The translations under genes and the position numbers were made by a program. This document shows, piece by piece, positions 34,082-43,500 of a stretch of DNA of 64,000 nt; positions within the stretch are counted from its first letter, which is position 1; each line of letters opens with the position of its first letter. The stretch spans positions 5,431,349 through 5,495,348 of the forward strand of contig NC_085861.1 in the NCBI RefSeq assembly GCF_034702125.1, written 5' to 3'. Under the pieces are notes generated by a model. That model worked only from the letters and a program-made list of their open reading frames with translations, did not search any database and was not told the DNA's origin. The DNA comes from Engraulis encrasicolus. Lineage: Eukaryota > Chordata > Actinopteri > Clupeiformes > Engraulidae.

Positions 34082-37000
34082 TTATTATCAATGTCTTATT
34101 TAAATGTTTTAGTTAAACTGCACATTGGAGACTGGTTAAATGCAATTTCGAACTTCTGTGCTAACCCTGTAACATAGGTATTTGACAATGAAGTACACTT
34201 GACCTGACTTGACTTAATGTGTCTCCTCTAGACGTGCGTGTGCTCCAACCGCTTCTTGGTGCAGAGTGGTGTGCACGACGTGTTTGTGGAGCGCTTGGCC
34301 AAGGCCATGTCTGCGGAGCTGAGGCTGGGCCACGGGTCCGATCCCGCCACCACCCAGGGACCCCTCATCAACCCCCGCGCCGCAGAGAAGGTACAGTACA
34401 CGTGACAGGGCTTATCCTATTCAGACTCATTGTGTGGATTGCAATATGCCAATATGCGCAATATACCTTTTCCAACTTGGGGCAGAGAAATATTCTAGTA
34501 AGGGGAGATAGGACAGGTACATAGAAGTTAACGGTGAAGATTCGTAACGCAAATATGGCGTCTACCCGCACATCTCCCGCCTTTCTGGTAACAAGAGCCA
34601 ATGTGCCTGCTGAGCTGCGTTGCCAGTGATCCAATCATCTGGCTGCATCGGCGCACGCGAAATTATGCACATGCTCAGTTGTGAAAAGCCGTTGCTCTCG
34701 TGCCGTTATGGAACTACTGCGCCTGCGCTCTGTCAAAAAAACCGTGAGAAAAGTGGCTTAAAAAGCTTTATTTTGACTCGTATGACACAACCAAGTAGTC
34801 TAGATTGATCAGTTTTTCACGGTCGTTTCAACCATATGGGTTTCACAACCGCTGGGTTCCCCTCCGTCCTACACTCAGTTTCCCCATTCATTTTTCCCAT
34901 TGACTCTCAGATCTGGTCTACTTAATCGCGAAATAGCACCCCGGAGGCGTCACCAAGATGGCCGCCATATGTCCCCTCTCATTCTAGAATCTCTCTGCTT
35001 GGGGCCCACTTCAAGTTTTCACAAATGTTAGGGGCCCACCTCTGACTCAATAAACAATAAAATTCAAATAAATCAATGGCGACACACACAAACAAATGAT
35101 TTAGATTTTTAGGAAATGATTTCAAGGCCCACTTGGAATACCTTCAGGGCCCACTAGTGGGCCCCGGCCCACAGTTTGAGAATCACTGCGATATGCGGAC
35201 TCCCGTCCTCCCTTGCTCACTTGCCTCTTTGTGACCTTGTGATGACATCACAGACAACAGAATTGTATATTTCAATACCTCACTAAAGCTTAATTCTAAT
35301 GTAATTTTCTCATTTGCAAATGGGATGGTGAATGAAGGATATAACAGTCCCCCAAAAGCTGTTGTGGCTAGGCTGACAGCGGGGAAACTGTATTGTTTTC
35401 TCCACGGAGGCGAGGCGTCAGCAAACGCAATACCACAAGCACAAGTGAAGGACGGGAGTCCACATATATGTATTCCACCCTGTGTGTTTATACAATTACT
35501 TCCGGTGCCTTTGTCGCTCTTGTAGCGTTCAGAGTGTTTGTGTGGCTAATGTCAGTTCTGTTTCTCTCCTGCAGGTGGAGCACCAGGTGCAGGATGCGGT
35601 GTCCCAGGGGGCAGTGATCGTCAGGGGGGGCAAGCGGCTGGAGGGGTCCTTCATGGAGCCCACGCTGCTCACCAACGTCACCACCAACATGCTCTGCACC
35701 CGCGAGGAGACATTCGGGCCCCTCCTCCCCGTCCTCAAGTGAGTAGAAACGAAATGGGACTAAGAGTTGAACCAGGGGAAACAACTCAGACCAGTGATTT
35801 TCAACCTATGGACGGGGGCCCACTGGTGGGCCCTGAAGATATTCCAATTGGGCCTTGGAATAATTTTCTACAAATTATAATCACATTTTGGTGTGTTGCT
35901 ATTGATTTATTTGAGTTTTATTCTTAATTGGGTCAGAGGTGGGCCCTGAACATTTTGACAATTTCGAGTGGGCCCCACGTTGAAAAAGGTTGGGAACCCC
36001 TGACTCAGACATAAAAAAATAGTATGTTTGTTTCATATATTGTGGAGAAGAGATATTGTGCAGAGTACTGTGAGCTATTGACATGCTCTGCACCCGCGAG
36101 GAGACCTTCGGGCCCCTCCTCAAGTGAGTAGAAATGAAATGTGACTAAGAGTTAAACCAGGGGCAACAACTCAGACATAAAAAATATTGGTAACACTTTA
36201 TTTTAGGGATACATCTATTAGCACTAATACCTACAATGTCCCTGTATAAGTAACTTGTAAGACATGTACAAAGCAAAATCAAACATTTGTTAGGCATGTA
36301 TTCGCAAATGTCTTGTTCATGCACAATAAGGGATTTATTACCAATTTAACCTTAGTAAGGACCTAGTAGGCCTTAGCGTTTGCTTAGTACATGCCTTACA
36401 AGTTACTTATGCAGGCATTAACATTGTATGTATTAGTGCTAATTAGAGATGCACCGGATCCTGATTTTTAGGATCCTGCCGGATACCGGATCCACTGCTT
36501 AAGATCCTGCCGGAGGGTTGAAACACATAGCCTACTCACACACGTGGGCCCTTTTTATCACGTTGGCTCAAACTGTTTTGACTGAAAAGCCTCGGCTACC
36601 GGATCCAGGATCCAGGATCCTGGAGCCGGATCCGGATCCTGTGAAAAACCCTATCATCCTGCCGGATCCGGAACCGGATCTTGGATCCGGTGCATCTCTA
36701 GTGCTTATACTTGTAGATGTGTCCCTAAAATAAAGTGTTACCAAAAAATTATTTTTGGTTCATTTATAATGGAGAAGAGATACTGAGCAGAGCACTGTGA
36801 GCTATAGACATGCTCTGCACCCGCGAGGAGACCTTTGGGGCGCTAGTCCCCGTCCTGAGTCAAACCAGGGGAAATAACTCATTTATTCATAACTCATTTA
36901 TAGACATAAAGCATATGGAATAAGGAGTATGTTTGGTTCATTTATAATGGAGAAGAGATACTGAGCAGAGCACTGTGAGCTATAGACATGCTCTAGTCCC

Positions 37001-38894
37001 CGTCCTCAAGTGAGTCAAACCAGAAGAGACAACTCATCAACTCTAATATGTTTGGTTCATACTATATTGTGGAGAAGAGATATTGTGCAGAGTACTGTGA
37101 GCTACTGACATGCTCTGCACCCGCGAGGAGACATTCAGGACTTGGACTATACATTGATACCCTGGCATCTGGCTGTTTCACCAAACTCCACCACGCAAGG
37201 TTTCCTCACCTAAAAGTCGAAGGTGTTTCTGAGCATATGAGGATATCAGGATATCAGGATAGCCGGGTGGGATTTTCCATACGTATGTAGCTGGGTGGTG
37301 TTTCTTCCACCTGTCGATCTCCGCTGCGCCATGGGGTCAGTTCATTGTGAGTGGCTGAGGCGGCACGTCAGTAAAGGTGACCGATAGATCGTTTATCCAA
37401 TCGCATGTAAGGATTTGTTTAAGGATCCTGATCAGATGGTATTGTGATGTTGAAGGAGAAACATAGCAGCTGATGAGAGGCAGGTTCATTTATTGAGACT
37501 TGGAATGTCAAATTTAATTGTCCGTTTTTGGGACAAATAATGCATCCGCAATCTTAAGTAAATTGAATTAACTGAAGTTATTTAAAAGTTTTTTTTTATC
37601 AAGAGGCTATTTTGTGGCTATGCTGTGAATAGCAAAAGGAATTTACACAGCATTCCCTTTTTTATTTTAAAGGCAAAATAATAAGTCTGACATGAGTTTT
37701 CACCTTATTTGTTCTTTTCCAGATTCAACACAGAGGATGAAGCTCTTGCCATTGCCAATGCGTGCAACGTCGGCCTTGCAGGTCTGTTAATTATATAATG
37801 CTGACTTAATGATTTACTATAATCTTTTTTATAGTAGACTTAATTATTTACTACAGTAACGTCTTTTTTTCCCCTAAGTTGCCAAGAGTGTCATGGCTGT
37901 CATTTTTCTTGTCTGTAGCAGAAAATGTCTCATGCTCAAAATTGTTGCAGCCGAAAAGTAACAAAAGAATGGGTATAAAACCAAAGTATAGGCGCAGTCA
38001 ACAAACTTTTTTGGTGTTTTATTGTCTGTCAGGTTACTTCTACTCACATTAGCCAGATCAGATCAGAACATACTTCTATTTTAACATTCTGCTCTGTAAA
38101 GTGTATTTGTGTGTCTTGAAAGGCATCTTGTGAAGTTGCAAATTGCAATCTTGTAAAGTGTCAGCTATGATTATGTCCTCGATTGTAAGTCGTTAAAAAA
38201 AGTGTCTGCCAAATGCAAGGTAATGTAATGTAATGTGAGTGTCCTTGTTGTAATCTTGTAAAGTATACACTTTACTTTAATCTTGTAAAGTGTCCTAGTG
38301 TATCTTGAAAGGCGCTCCATGTAAAATGTATTATTATTAATATATATATATTATTATTTTTCTCGTCCGTCAGGTTACTTCCACTGGCAGGACATTAGCC
38401 AGATCAGATCAGAACATACTTCTATTTTAACATTCTGCTCTGTAGATTGTATTTATGTATCTTTAAATGTGCTCCATAAAAATGATTATGTATTATTATA
38501 ATTGTTATTATTTCTCTTGTCCGCCAGGTTACTTCTACTCCCAGGACATTAGCCAGATCAGATCAGAACATACACATTCATTCTGTCCTGTAAAATGTCA
38601 TTGTGTTATTTTGACTGATGACGATTGACTTTGTATTATTATTATTAATAATAATATATTATCATTATTTCTTGCCCGCCAGGTTATTTCTACTCGCAGG
38701 ACCTCAGTCAGATCTGGCGTGTGGCCGAGGAGCTGGAGGTGGGCATGGTGGGGGTGAACGAGGCGCTGCTGTCCACCCCCGAGGCCTCCTTCGGCGGGGT
38801 CAAGCAGTCCGGCCTGGGCCGCGAGGGCTCCAAGTACGGCATCGAGGAGTACCTGGACGTCAAGTACATGTGCATTGGAGGCCTCAACCCATGA
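22653..38894 (+). CDS. aldh5a1: aldh5a1, succinate-semialdehyde dehydrogenase, mitochondrial (complete)
   Basis: Ten coding exons join in phase to 513 aa: 22653-22940, 23847-23930, 28607-28777, 29821-29937, 31390-31533, 32171-32314, 34232-34390, 35575-35738, 37723-37781, 38683-38894. The enzyme oxidises succinate semialdehyde with NAD+ to succinate, the last step of the GABA shunt, in the mitochondrial matrix. Visible signatures are [11 protein letters not shown] (substrate/cofactor channel), KPAEDTP (NAD-binding Lys), FTGSTATGK (Rossmann Gly motif), MELGGHAPF (general-base Glu), TCVCSNRF (catalytic Cys with the second Cys of the known redox pair) and EETFGP. The C-terminus [20 protein letters not shown] matches human. 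The chosen ATG gives a basic, acid-poor leader ([10 protein letters not shown]) that could be a mitochondrial presequence; human is 535 aa. The first exon is the least certain part. Confidence 0.95.
23847..23930 (+). CDS. aldh5a1: aldh5a1 coding exon 2
   Basis: Encodes [20 protein letters not shown] and AKLITAEC. The donor is TGT followed by GTGAGT. 28 codons, phase 0. Confidence 0.95.
24250..26205. repeat. Large inverted-repeat retroelement remnant
   Basis: 24250-24412 is the approximate reverse complement of segments at 25745-25790 and 26105-26205 (shared TTTTCTAAAATGCAATTAAA-like and TGAAAATAAAG strings). The interior holds a Tc1-like insertion. CTGATGA and CGAAA motifs occur (25760-25815, 26090-26100). 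Confidence 0.55.
24416..25642. mobile_element. Tc1/mariner-like element remnant
   Basis: Terminal inverted repeats of over 45 bp start CAGTGCCATGAGAAAGTTTG, with TA on both sides (24414-24415 and 25643-25644). 1227 bp. Interior frames are broken, so the transposase is dead. Confidence 0.85.
26860..27300. repeat. TCATGGAAT-rich interspersed repeat
   Basis: ATCATGGAATTTCATGAAAG-type motifs recur on both sides (26880-26970 and 27205-27290). AGGGTTCCCACGGG at the left and GTGGGAACCCTG at the right form inverted ends. Confidence 0.55.
27440..28210. repeat. SINE fragments, CAGTGGTTCTTAACC MITE and a hairpin repeat
   Basis: 27460-27490 and 28138-28200 share GCTGACAGGAAGCAAGTG with the SINE family. 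27495-27822 has CAGTGGTTCTTAACC and GGTTAAGAACCACTG ends. 27930-28028 is a hairpin with arms of about 40 bases around GCCGAAACTC. Confidence 0.65.
28285..28592 (+). mobile_element. LINE 3'-end fragment
   Basis: The tail is AATAAACTTGAACTTGAACT with hexamer repeats; the body matches 10860-11120. It ends just before the acceptor of aldh5a1 exon 3. Confidence 0.6.
28607..28777 (+). CDS. aldh5a1: aldh5a1 coding exon 3
   Basis: Encodes [20 protein letters not shown] through [12 protein letters not shown]. The acceptor follows an ATTG repeat (GATTGATCAG). Donor GTGAGT, phase 0. Confidence 0.95.
29247..29426. mobile_element. Short hAT-type MITE
   Basis: Starts CAGGGCTGTAAATG and ends TTTAGAGCTCTG, with a perfect 8-bp duplication AATGTAAT at 29239-29246 and 29427-29434. 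A related segment is at about 54785-54895. Confidence 0.75.
29457..29598. repeat. Hairpin repeat
   Basis: Arms of about 45 bases (AGTAAATGTCTACACACTTA onward and its complement) surround AAGCTTTCGGTGAGACCAAA. Confidence 0.8.
29703..29742 (+). repeat. Copy of the aldh5a1 exon-4 acceptor and first 31 exon bases
   Basis: TTGCAGTGGAACTTCCCGAG then TGCCATGATCACCAGGA matches 29815-29851. It is then joined to CAGTTTATTTAGAGCTCTG, the same sequence that ends the MITE at 29426, so a larger tandem duplication is implied. Confidence 0.9.
29821..29937 (+). CDS. aldh5a1: aldh5a1 coding exon 4
   Basis: Encodes [20 protein letters not shown] and [18 protein letters not shown]. Donor GTACGC. Both its 5' end (29703-29742) and its 3' end (six copies to 31080) have been copied into the flanking introns. 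Confidence 0.95.
29938..31085 (+). repeat. CA microsatellites with six copies of the aldh5a1 exon-4 end
   Basis: Copies of GAAGACACCCC...GGCCGAG followed by GTACG lie at about 30055-30095, 30229-30270, 30677-30722, 30830-30872, 30937-30982 and 31032-31078. Most are joined to TATACTAGTATTTAACACC and a CA run. A family P MITE (30309-30655) sits inside the array. Confidence 0.9.
30309..30655. mobile_element. TTAA-flanked MITE (family P), copy 3
   Basis: TTAA at 30305-30308 and 30656-30659; ends AGGGACACTGTG and CACAGTGTCCCT are perfect inverted repeats. 347 bp. Confidence 0.9.
31390..31533 (+). CDS. aldh5a1: aldh5a1 coding exon 5
   Basis: Encodes [20 protein letters not shown] through [12 protein letters not shown]. 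Donor GTAAGG; a MITE begins 10 bases into the intron. Confidence 0.95.
31544..31905. mobile_element. hAT-type MITE inserted at the aldh5a1 exon-5 splice donor
   Basis: Ends ACC and GGT with an internal inverted repeat GATCACACCGCCGGCGTTGA. The 8-bp duplication is AAGGGTTA (31536-31543) and AAGGGCTA (31906-31913). The left duplication begins immediately after the GT of the donor. Confidence 0.85.
31940..32130 (-). mobile_element. CAGTGTTGCCAGAT-family MITE, degraded
   Basis: The reverse complement shares CAATTGGGCTGCT, AAAAGGGCATTTGGTTGGG-like and TTTTGAGCATTTTTTGGCTG with the intact copy at 41312-41509. Confidence 0.55.
32171..32314 (+). CDS. aldh5a1: aldh5a1 coding exon 6
   Basis: Encodes [20 protein letters not shown] and [17 protein letters not shown]. 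Donor CAG followed by GTACGG; the exon end is copied at about 32648-32693. Confidence 0.95.
32340..32565 (+). mobile_element. tRNA-like SINE, plus-strand copy
   Basis: CCTTTAGCTCAGCGTGCTCG resembles an A box and GGCAGGTTCACACTCCT a B box. It matches 43300-43500 in reverse, including CTAGCAGAGTGTGGCGTGGA-like sequence. Confidence 0.6.
32648..32770 (+). repeat. Copy of the aldh5a1 exon-6 end with donor
   Basis: GATGGCCTCCAAGTTCCGCA then ACTCTGGCCAGGTACGGTAG repeats 32285-32322, followed by a scrambled copy of the next intron bases (CAGATGGCATA). Confidence 0.85.
32855..33770. mobile_element. Interspersed repeat (TTTAGCAGACGC family) with a hAT MITE at 33217-33568
   Basis: The widespread fish motif TTTAGCAGACGCCTTTGTTC and AAAGCGACTTACAA is followed by tandem GTGCAGTGTACAGTTGCA units. 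Within it, GGTAACGCTTTACTTTACGG and its complement bound 33217-33568, with a perfect 8-bp duplication GGATGTTC (33209-33216 and 33569-33576). Confidence 0.75.
33990..34080. repeat. (TG)n microsatellite
   Basis: About 80 bases of TG followed by GAGAGA, in aldh5a1 intron 6. Confidence 0.95.
34232..34390 (+). CDS. aldh5a1: aldh5a1 coding exon 7 (catalytic Cys)
   Basis: Encodes [20 protein letters not shown] through [14 protein letters not shown]. Donor GTACAG, phase 0. Confidence 0.95.
34985..35190. repeat. GGGGCCCAC-type hAT-like repeat
   Basis: GGGGCCCACTTCAAGTTTTC and TTTGAGAATCACTG ends. Related copies lie at 13735-13930 and 35790-36005. Confidence 0.6.
35195..35465. repeat. Interspersed repeat, reverse copy of 2040-2360
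   Basis: Shares TTTTCTCCACGGAGG, AGCTGTTGTGGC and TTTGCAAATGGGATGGTGAA with that segment. Confidence 0.5.
35575..35738 (+). CDS. aldh5a1: aldh5a1 coding exon 8
   Basis: Encodes [20 protein letters not shown] through [17 protein letters not shown]. The donor is CTCAA followed by GTGAGT, phase 2. Its 3' part has four copies downstream. Confidence 0.95.
36070..37145 (+). repeat. Four copies of the aldh5a1 exon-8 end and donor region
   Basis: Each begins GACATGCTCT: about 36080, 36808, 36985 and 37108. The copies at 36080 and 36985 keep CTCAAGTGAGT. The surrounding GAGAAGAGATACTGAGCAGAG unit is also repeated. Confidence 0.9.
36188..36744. mobile_element. GGTAACACTTTATTTTAGGG element with a nested hAT MITE
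   Basis: The outer ends are inverted repeats. The inner MITE, TAGAGATGCACCGGATCC to its complement (about 36446-36700), has the 8-bp duplication GTGCTAAT and GTGCTTAT. Confidence 0.75.
37723..37781 (+). CDS. aldh5a1: aldh5a1 coding exon 9
   Basis: Encodes [20 protein letters not shown]. It is 59 bases, phase 2 to phase 1; acceptor CTTTTCCAG, donor GTCTGT. Confidence 0.9.
38029..38572 (+). repeat. Three copies of the aldh5a1 exon-10 acceptor and exon start
   Basis: CAGGTTACTTCTACTC-type copies at 38029, 38370 and 38519, each continuing ATTAGCCAGATCAGATCAGA and then into intron-like sequence with ATTATT runs. Confidence 0.9.
38683..38894 (+). CDS. aldh5a1: aldh5a1 coding exon 10 and stop
   Basis: Encodes [20 protein letters not shown] through [14 protein letters not shown] then TGA. 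The acceptor and exon start have three copies upstream (38029-38570). Confidence 0.95.
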
Positions 38895-38916
38895 GGCGTG
38901 CCATAGGGGTCTGCAG

Positions 38917-39122
38917 CAGGCTTGTACGAAATTCCGAATTGAAAGAATTTCAATTCAAAGTAATGCCATAATACGAACACTAGGTGGTGGTGTTTTATGT
39001 ACTTTCAATGGGTGGTGTAGATTAAATTCAAAGAAATTCAAGGTAATGACACCACCTAGTGTTCGTATTATGGCATTACTTTGAATTGAAATTCATTCAA
39101 TTCAGAATTTCGTACAAGCCTG
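38917..39122. mobile_element. Palindromic hAT-type MITE in the aldh5a1 3'UTR
   Basis: CAGGCTTGTACGAAATTC and its complement at the ends, nearly self-complementary throughout. A perfect 8-bp duplication GTCTGCAG lies at 38909-38916 and 39123-39130. It starts 23 bases after the stop codon, so the mRNA could carry a long hairpin. Confidence 0.9.
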
Positions 39123-39130
39123 GTCTGCAG

Positions 39131-40660
39131 GGTGCGATTTGTCGAAACATCAGAGGGGGGCGGGGGTACATTTCAGATTTTAAGCAATATAAATTGCAGT
39201 AAGTTGCCGTAAAGTTGCAGTAAACAGCGATGATTTTTTTTAAATACAGTAATGGGTTTCCCGTTTGTAAACAATTCCTGACTGCACACTGTTCAGCCTC
39301 TAATAGTTGGAAACTGCTGTCACTCAAAAAACGAGCTCACGTCTGTGGCTGCTTAGCATCGTGCCCCTCATCACAGCGTGAATGTTTGTGAACGGGAAAC
39401 CTATGTATAAAAAGATCAGATGTCAAAACCAGAAGGAGGGACAATCCCAACCCCACCCCCCTTACAAATCGCACGCAGGGTGTCTGTGTGTTTGTGTGGC
39501 TACAGGGTAAGAAGGGAGGGAGTCTTATTAGACAATTAGTGGCGACTATGTACTGTACTGTACTGTAGTAGTCACATAGTAGCACATAGCAGACACACCG
39601 TATCACATAATGACAAATACATGACACTGTGAATTCAGTCTATCTGCATCTTTTGAGCTGTACGTCAAATAATAAACAATAACTATTCATCAATATTATT
39701 CAGCAATCTACAGAAGAGTAAGACTTAAGTCGTCTTACGCATGCCTCCGTCCCACCAAGAAAAGGGGAAAAGAAGTTTAAAAAAGCACAATCATACATTG
39801 CTGGTCCTTAAACAGAGACGTTTGAATGGATAAAGCATCAAAAATGTTTCTTAATACAGCAAACTGAGACTGTTATGATAGAGATGATGAACCCTTAACA
39901 ATAAAGAAATAATAAACAGAAAAAGATACGCACAAAGTACTCTTCAGTCACCAGTGTTATGGTGTCCCCTCATAACTTGCCGCCCTAACTGGTGTCTGTA
40001 GGTGTTATCAATTTGTTTGCTAATCCAGACAATGTGTTAGTTGTATGAATCGTTCTATTTTTGTAAGTGAACTGACTTGCCTGACATGAACATGCTTGCG
40101 CATTTTTAACCGTACTGTACTGTACTGTAAAGTCATCTATTTAGATTTTTTAGGTGAACCTTCGTTTATAAAAAAATATTCTATGATGCTGCTGGACACT
40201 AATATTTCGTTTTATTAATTGGTAGCAGCTGTACGGTTTCGCAATATTTCATTTGATAACAATTTTCATTAGTTCATTATTCAACATCCTTTGCGTTCCA
40301 TGGGTAGGAAGCCAGTATCTGACCACTGAGAGATGTATAGTATTTCAGACCGTTTCATTTCATTGTGAAAAAAAGAAAAAAAATAGGCACTAGTCACTAA
40401 AATTGTTCCCCCAAAAGTGTTAACTTTCCAGTTGAAATTGTCTTGAAAATCTAAAGTAAGTTTTCTCCCATGATCGCATTAACAGTAGTTTTGTTGCCAA
40501 ATGTTGTCTACCTTAAGTGCCATCTGCAAGCTGTGTCTGCATGCTCCGCCCCCTACCTATCATGCTCTTACTGTACATTTCTAACTTGTGTAAATACTGA
40601 TTTCTTTGTAATTATTGAACATTAATTTATAACCATTAAAACATGTGATTCATTGAACAT
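39131..40660 (+). other. Probable aldh5a1 3'UTR and downstream sequence
   Basis: Candidate polyA signals are AATAAA at 39671 and ATTAAA near 40637; the real end is unknown. No ORF of interest. Confidence 0.4.
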
Positions 40661-40869
40661 TTATACATGTTGATGTTTGTCAATGTGATTTTTTTTTACT
40701 TACAGAAAAGTACTTTGTAGAAATCTCTGCTTTCTACAATTACGACTGTACTGTTGTTTTATGAGAAAAGAATTGACAACAACAGCAGCTGAAGCTTTTA
40801 TTTGGGACAGCAACAAAAAGAGGTTGTTTTTTATCAAACAGAGCAGTGCAGAAACAAACAGGCATAATA

Positions 40870-41065
40870 GCAATATCTGGGGCCTATACTAAGAAGCTGG
40901 TTCAAGAGTAAATCAGGTTACATTAAGAGGTAAATCAACTAATAGAAGAGCCTGGACTCCTCATTTTCTTAAGAACGTGAGGACTCAGGCTCTTCTATTA
41001 GATTATTTAACCCTTAACTTCACCTAGTTTGCACCTTAGCCAGCTTCTTAGTGTCAGCCCCAGTA
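40870..41065. mobile_element. Palindromic MITE (GGGGCCTATACTAAGAAGC ends)
   Basis: Inverted arms include AATAGAAGAGCCTGGACTCC and its complement. The TAATAGAAGAGCCTGAAGTCC part also occurs in every unit of the kcnv1 minisatellite at 1-220 and 2361-2660, so that array contains a piece of this element. Confidence 0.75.
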
Positions 41066-41311
41066 CCTGGATGCAATTGTTTTCCTCTGCCTGTGAGCGT
41101 ATGAACGGTATGCATATGAGCGAAATGTCATGAGTTTAATGTTGATTCCATAAATGTAGTTCGGGAGGAAGCCCGCTGAGTAACTGACAGCTGTCATGAC
41201 ATGCTTCCGCCTTCATGGAGATTTAATTCATCTGTCTTGTGCGAAGGCTGTCGAATTGCCCCACCCCCTCTATTCCACTACACTAGTGGACCCACTCTAC
41301 CGTCTCTCTAC

Positions 41312-41509
41312 CAGTGTTGCCAGATTGGGCTGTTTCCCGCCCAATTGGGCTGCTGAGGATGGCCGTGTGCGGGTAAAAATGGCATTTCGCAGAAAACCCC
41401 GCCCAATTTCTGCCATAGAAATCAATAGAATTGGGCGGGATTTTGTGCTTCTAGGCGAGTTTTGAGCATGTTTTGGGCTGGAAATTATCAGCCTCATCTG
41501 GCAACCCTG
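41312..41509. mobile_element. hAT-type MITE (CAGTGTTGCCAGAT)
   Basis: Ends CAGTGTTGCCAGAT and ATCTGGCAACCCTG; a perfect 8-bp duplication CTCTCTAC at 41304-41311 and 41510-41517. 198 bp. Confidence 0.9.
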
Positions 41510-41689
41510 CTCTCTACTGCACACAGGGGCAAGGGATACACAGGTTGCAAGCGGATCTTGTCCCGCATAATCTCCGCTTAAAGCAGGGGTGGGGTGGGGA
41601 ACCGTTTTCATTCAAGGGCCACTTCAAATTTTATAAAGTCCTCCAAGGGCCGTACAATGAAAACAAACCAGGATTTCCCCCTGCACTTA

Positions 41690-41930
41690 AGACCTATATG
41701 GGGCACCTAAGTCACGCCCTCTACTTCCTGGTTCATGGGGCAGAGGGAGTCAAAAAATGATTACTGGGCTTGAAAATGAGTGATTTTTGGATTTGTGGTG
41801 CATAGGTGGAGGTCCAAGGTTTCGATTGGTGTCAAAAAAAAACACTCATTTTCAAGACCAGTAATTATTTTTTGACTCCCCCTGCCCCATGAACCAGGAA
41901 GTAGAGGGCGTGACTTAGGTGCCCCATTGA
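41690..41930. mobile_element. Inverted-repeat MITE, copy 2
   Basis: GGGGCACCTAAGTCACGCCC at the left and its complement at the right, with GAGTCAAAAAAT subterminal repeats. Related to 2755-2957. Confidence 0.8.
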
Positions 41931-42355
41931 AGGTGGCCAGTGCCACCTTTACAACAGACCCCACCTTCACTAGGTCCCCTGAAAATATAACTTCACTGCA
42001 GTGGCGGAACAATTGTGCACAGAGCCCTAGGGCAAAACACACATATAGGGCCACCTATATGACCTGACAAGATCACAATTGGGCCCCCACCACCAATGCA
42101 AGAGTGCCCTGGGCCCAGGGGCAAATGCCCTTCTGGCCCTCCCTATAGCTCCGGCCCTGCTTCATTGTATTGTAAATGAAATTTCTAAGATTACAAAACA
42201 TGTCATATTCCATGTGAAGCTCCATGACATTACAATTACATCGGGGGCTGGATAAGACGTCCTCAAGGCCCTCGAGACATAGGTCCCCCACCCCTGCTCT
42301 ACACACAGGGGGGTGCAGGTGTGAGTGGATCTTGTCCCGCATGGTCTTCGCTTAA

Positions 42356-43150
42356 AGTGGTAGTTCGCTATTTTAGACATTAAGCCCGGTTTGTGTGACT
42401 TCTGGGGTGAAGTAGAGATGTTCTCATCACAATTTTGACATTTGGTGCTGAACGGAGCATTTGGGTATCCAAGACTGCAGCCCCCCCACCTTTACATTGA
42501 CTCCAATAGAGCACTCAAGCAATCGATTATAAAATGGCATTAAACTTTTGTTTGAGAAGACATGGAACTCACCGTGTGGTCAGTGGTAGACAGCGATAAA
42601 TTGACCCGAAAATTGACCCTATTTTTCCCCAGACACCGTTGAATAGCAGTAGACATCCAGCCAGTAGGTAGCGATAGTGTGTTGTTTGTGTAGACATCAA
42701 GGAGTGAGGTAGAACGGCTATCTTTGAGCGGGACTGGCTACAAAAACTACAGCTTGCATACAAACCATAGATAGTAACGTAAACAAACGCACCCCCATTT
42801 CCGGTTGCGCGGAGTAATACTAGTCAAACCAATACAATCAATGAAGACGGACAATAATGAATATATCTTCTCTGGAAGCGTATTTCGCGGTGATTTTCGA
42901 GCCAACATATCGCTGCCCACCTCTGACCACTCGGTGAGTTTCATGTCTCTGCAAACGAAAGTTTAATGCCATTTTATGATCGATTGCTTGAGTGCTTCAT
43001 TGGAGTCAATGTAAAGGTGGGGGGGCTGCAGTCCTGAATACCCAAATGCTCCGTTCAGCACCAAATGTCAAAATTGTGATGAGAACATCTCTACTTCACC
43101 CCAGAAGTCACACAAACAGGGTTTAATGTCTAAAATAGCGAACTACCACT
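42356..43150. mobile_element. TTAA-flanked DNA transposon with long terminal inverted repeats
   Basis: TTAA at 42352-42355 and 43151-43154. Arms of about 180-190 bases start AGTGGTAGTTCGCTATTTTA. 795 bp, no transposase recognised. TTAA targets suggest piggyBac- or Kolobok-like mobilisation. Confidence 0.85.
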
Positions 43151-43299
43151 TTAAAGCATCCCGGATCCAGATAGGCTTCCGTATGCCGAACATGCTTACT
43201 GTACACCGAGCACTCAAGGGCGAACTAGTGAATGTACAGTAGAAGGCATGCTAAATTTGGTGGGCCATCGTCAGCATGGTAATGTAACCCGACGTATTA

Positions 43300-43500
43300 C
43301 TGCGCACTACGTCCCCCTCAGGGGCGCGAACTCTTCACCACGTCAATGGGAGTCACAGTACAATACTGCTGGACCAAGGGACTAGTCTCCCGGTCCTACG
43401 GCATCGACACTTTATGAAGCTTTGGGAGGGAGGTTTTACTAACTTTCCACGCCAACTCTGCTAGTTAGCCTCCATTACAGTAACACTTCTACAAAATCTT
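43300..43500 (-). mobile_element. tRNA-like SINE, minus-strand copy
   Basis: Reverse complement of the repeat at 32340-32565, including GGGAGTCACAGTA and GTTAGTAAAACCTCC-type sequence. Confidence 0.6.
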
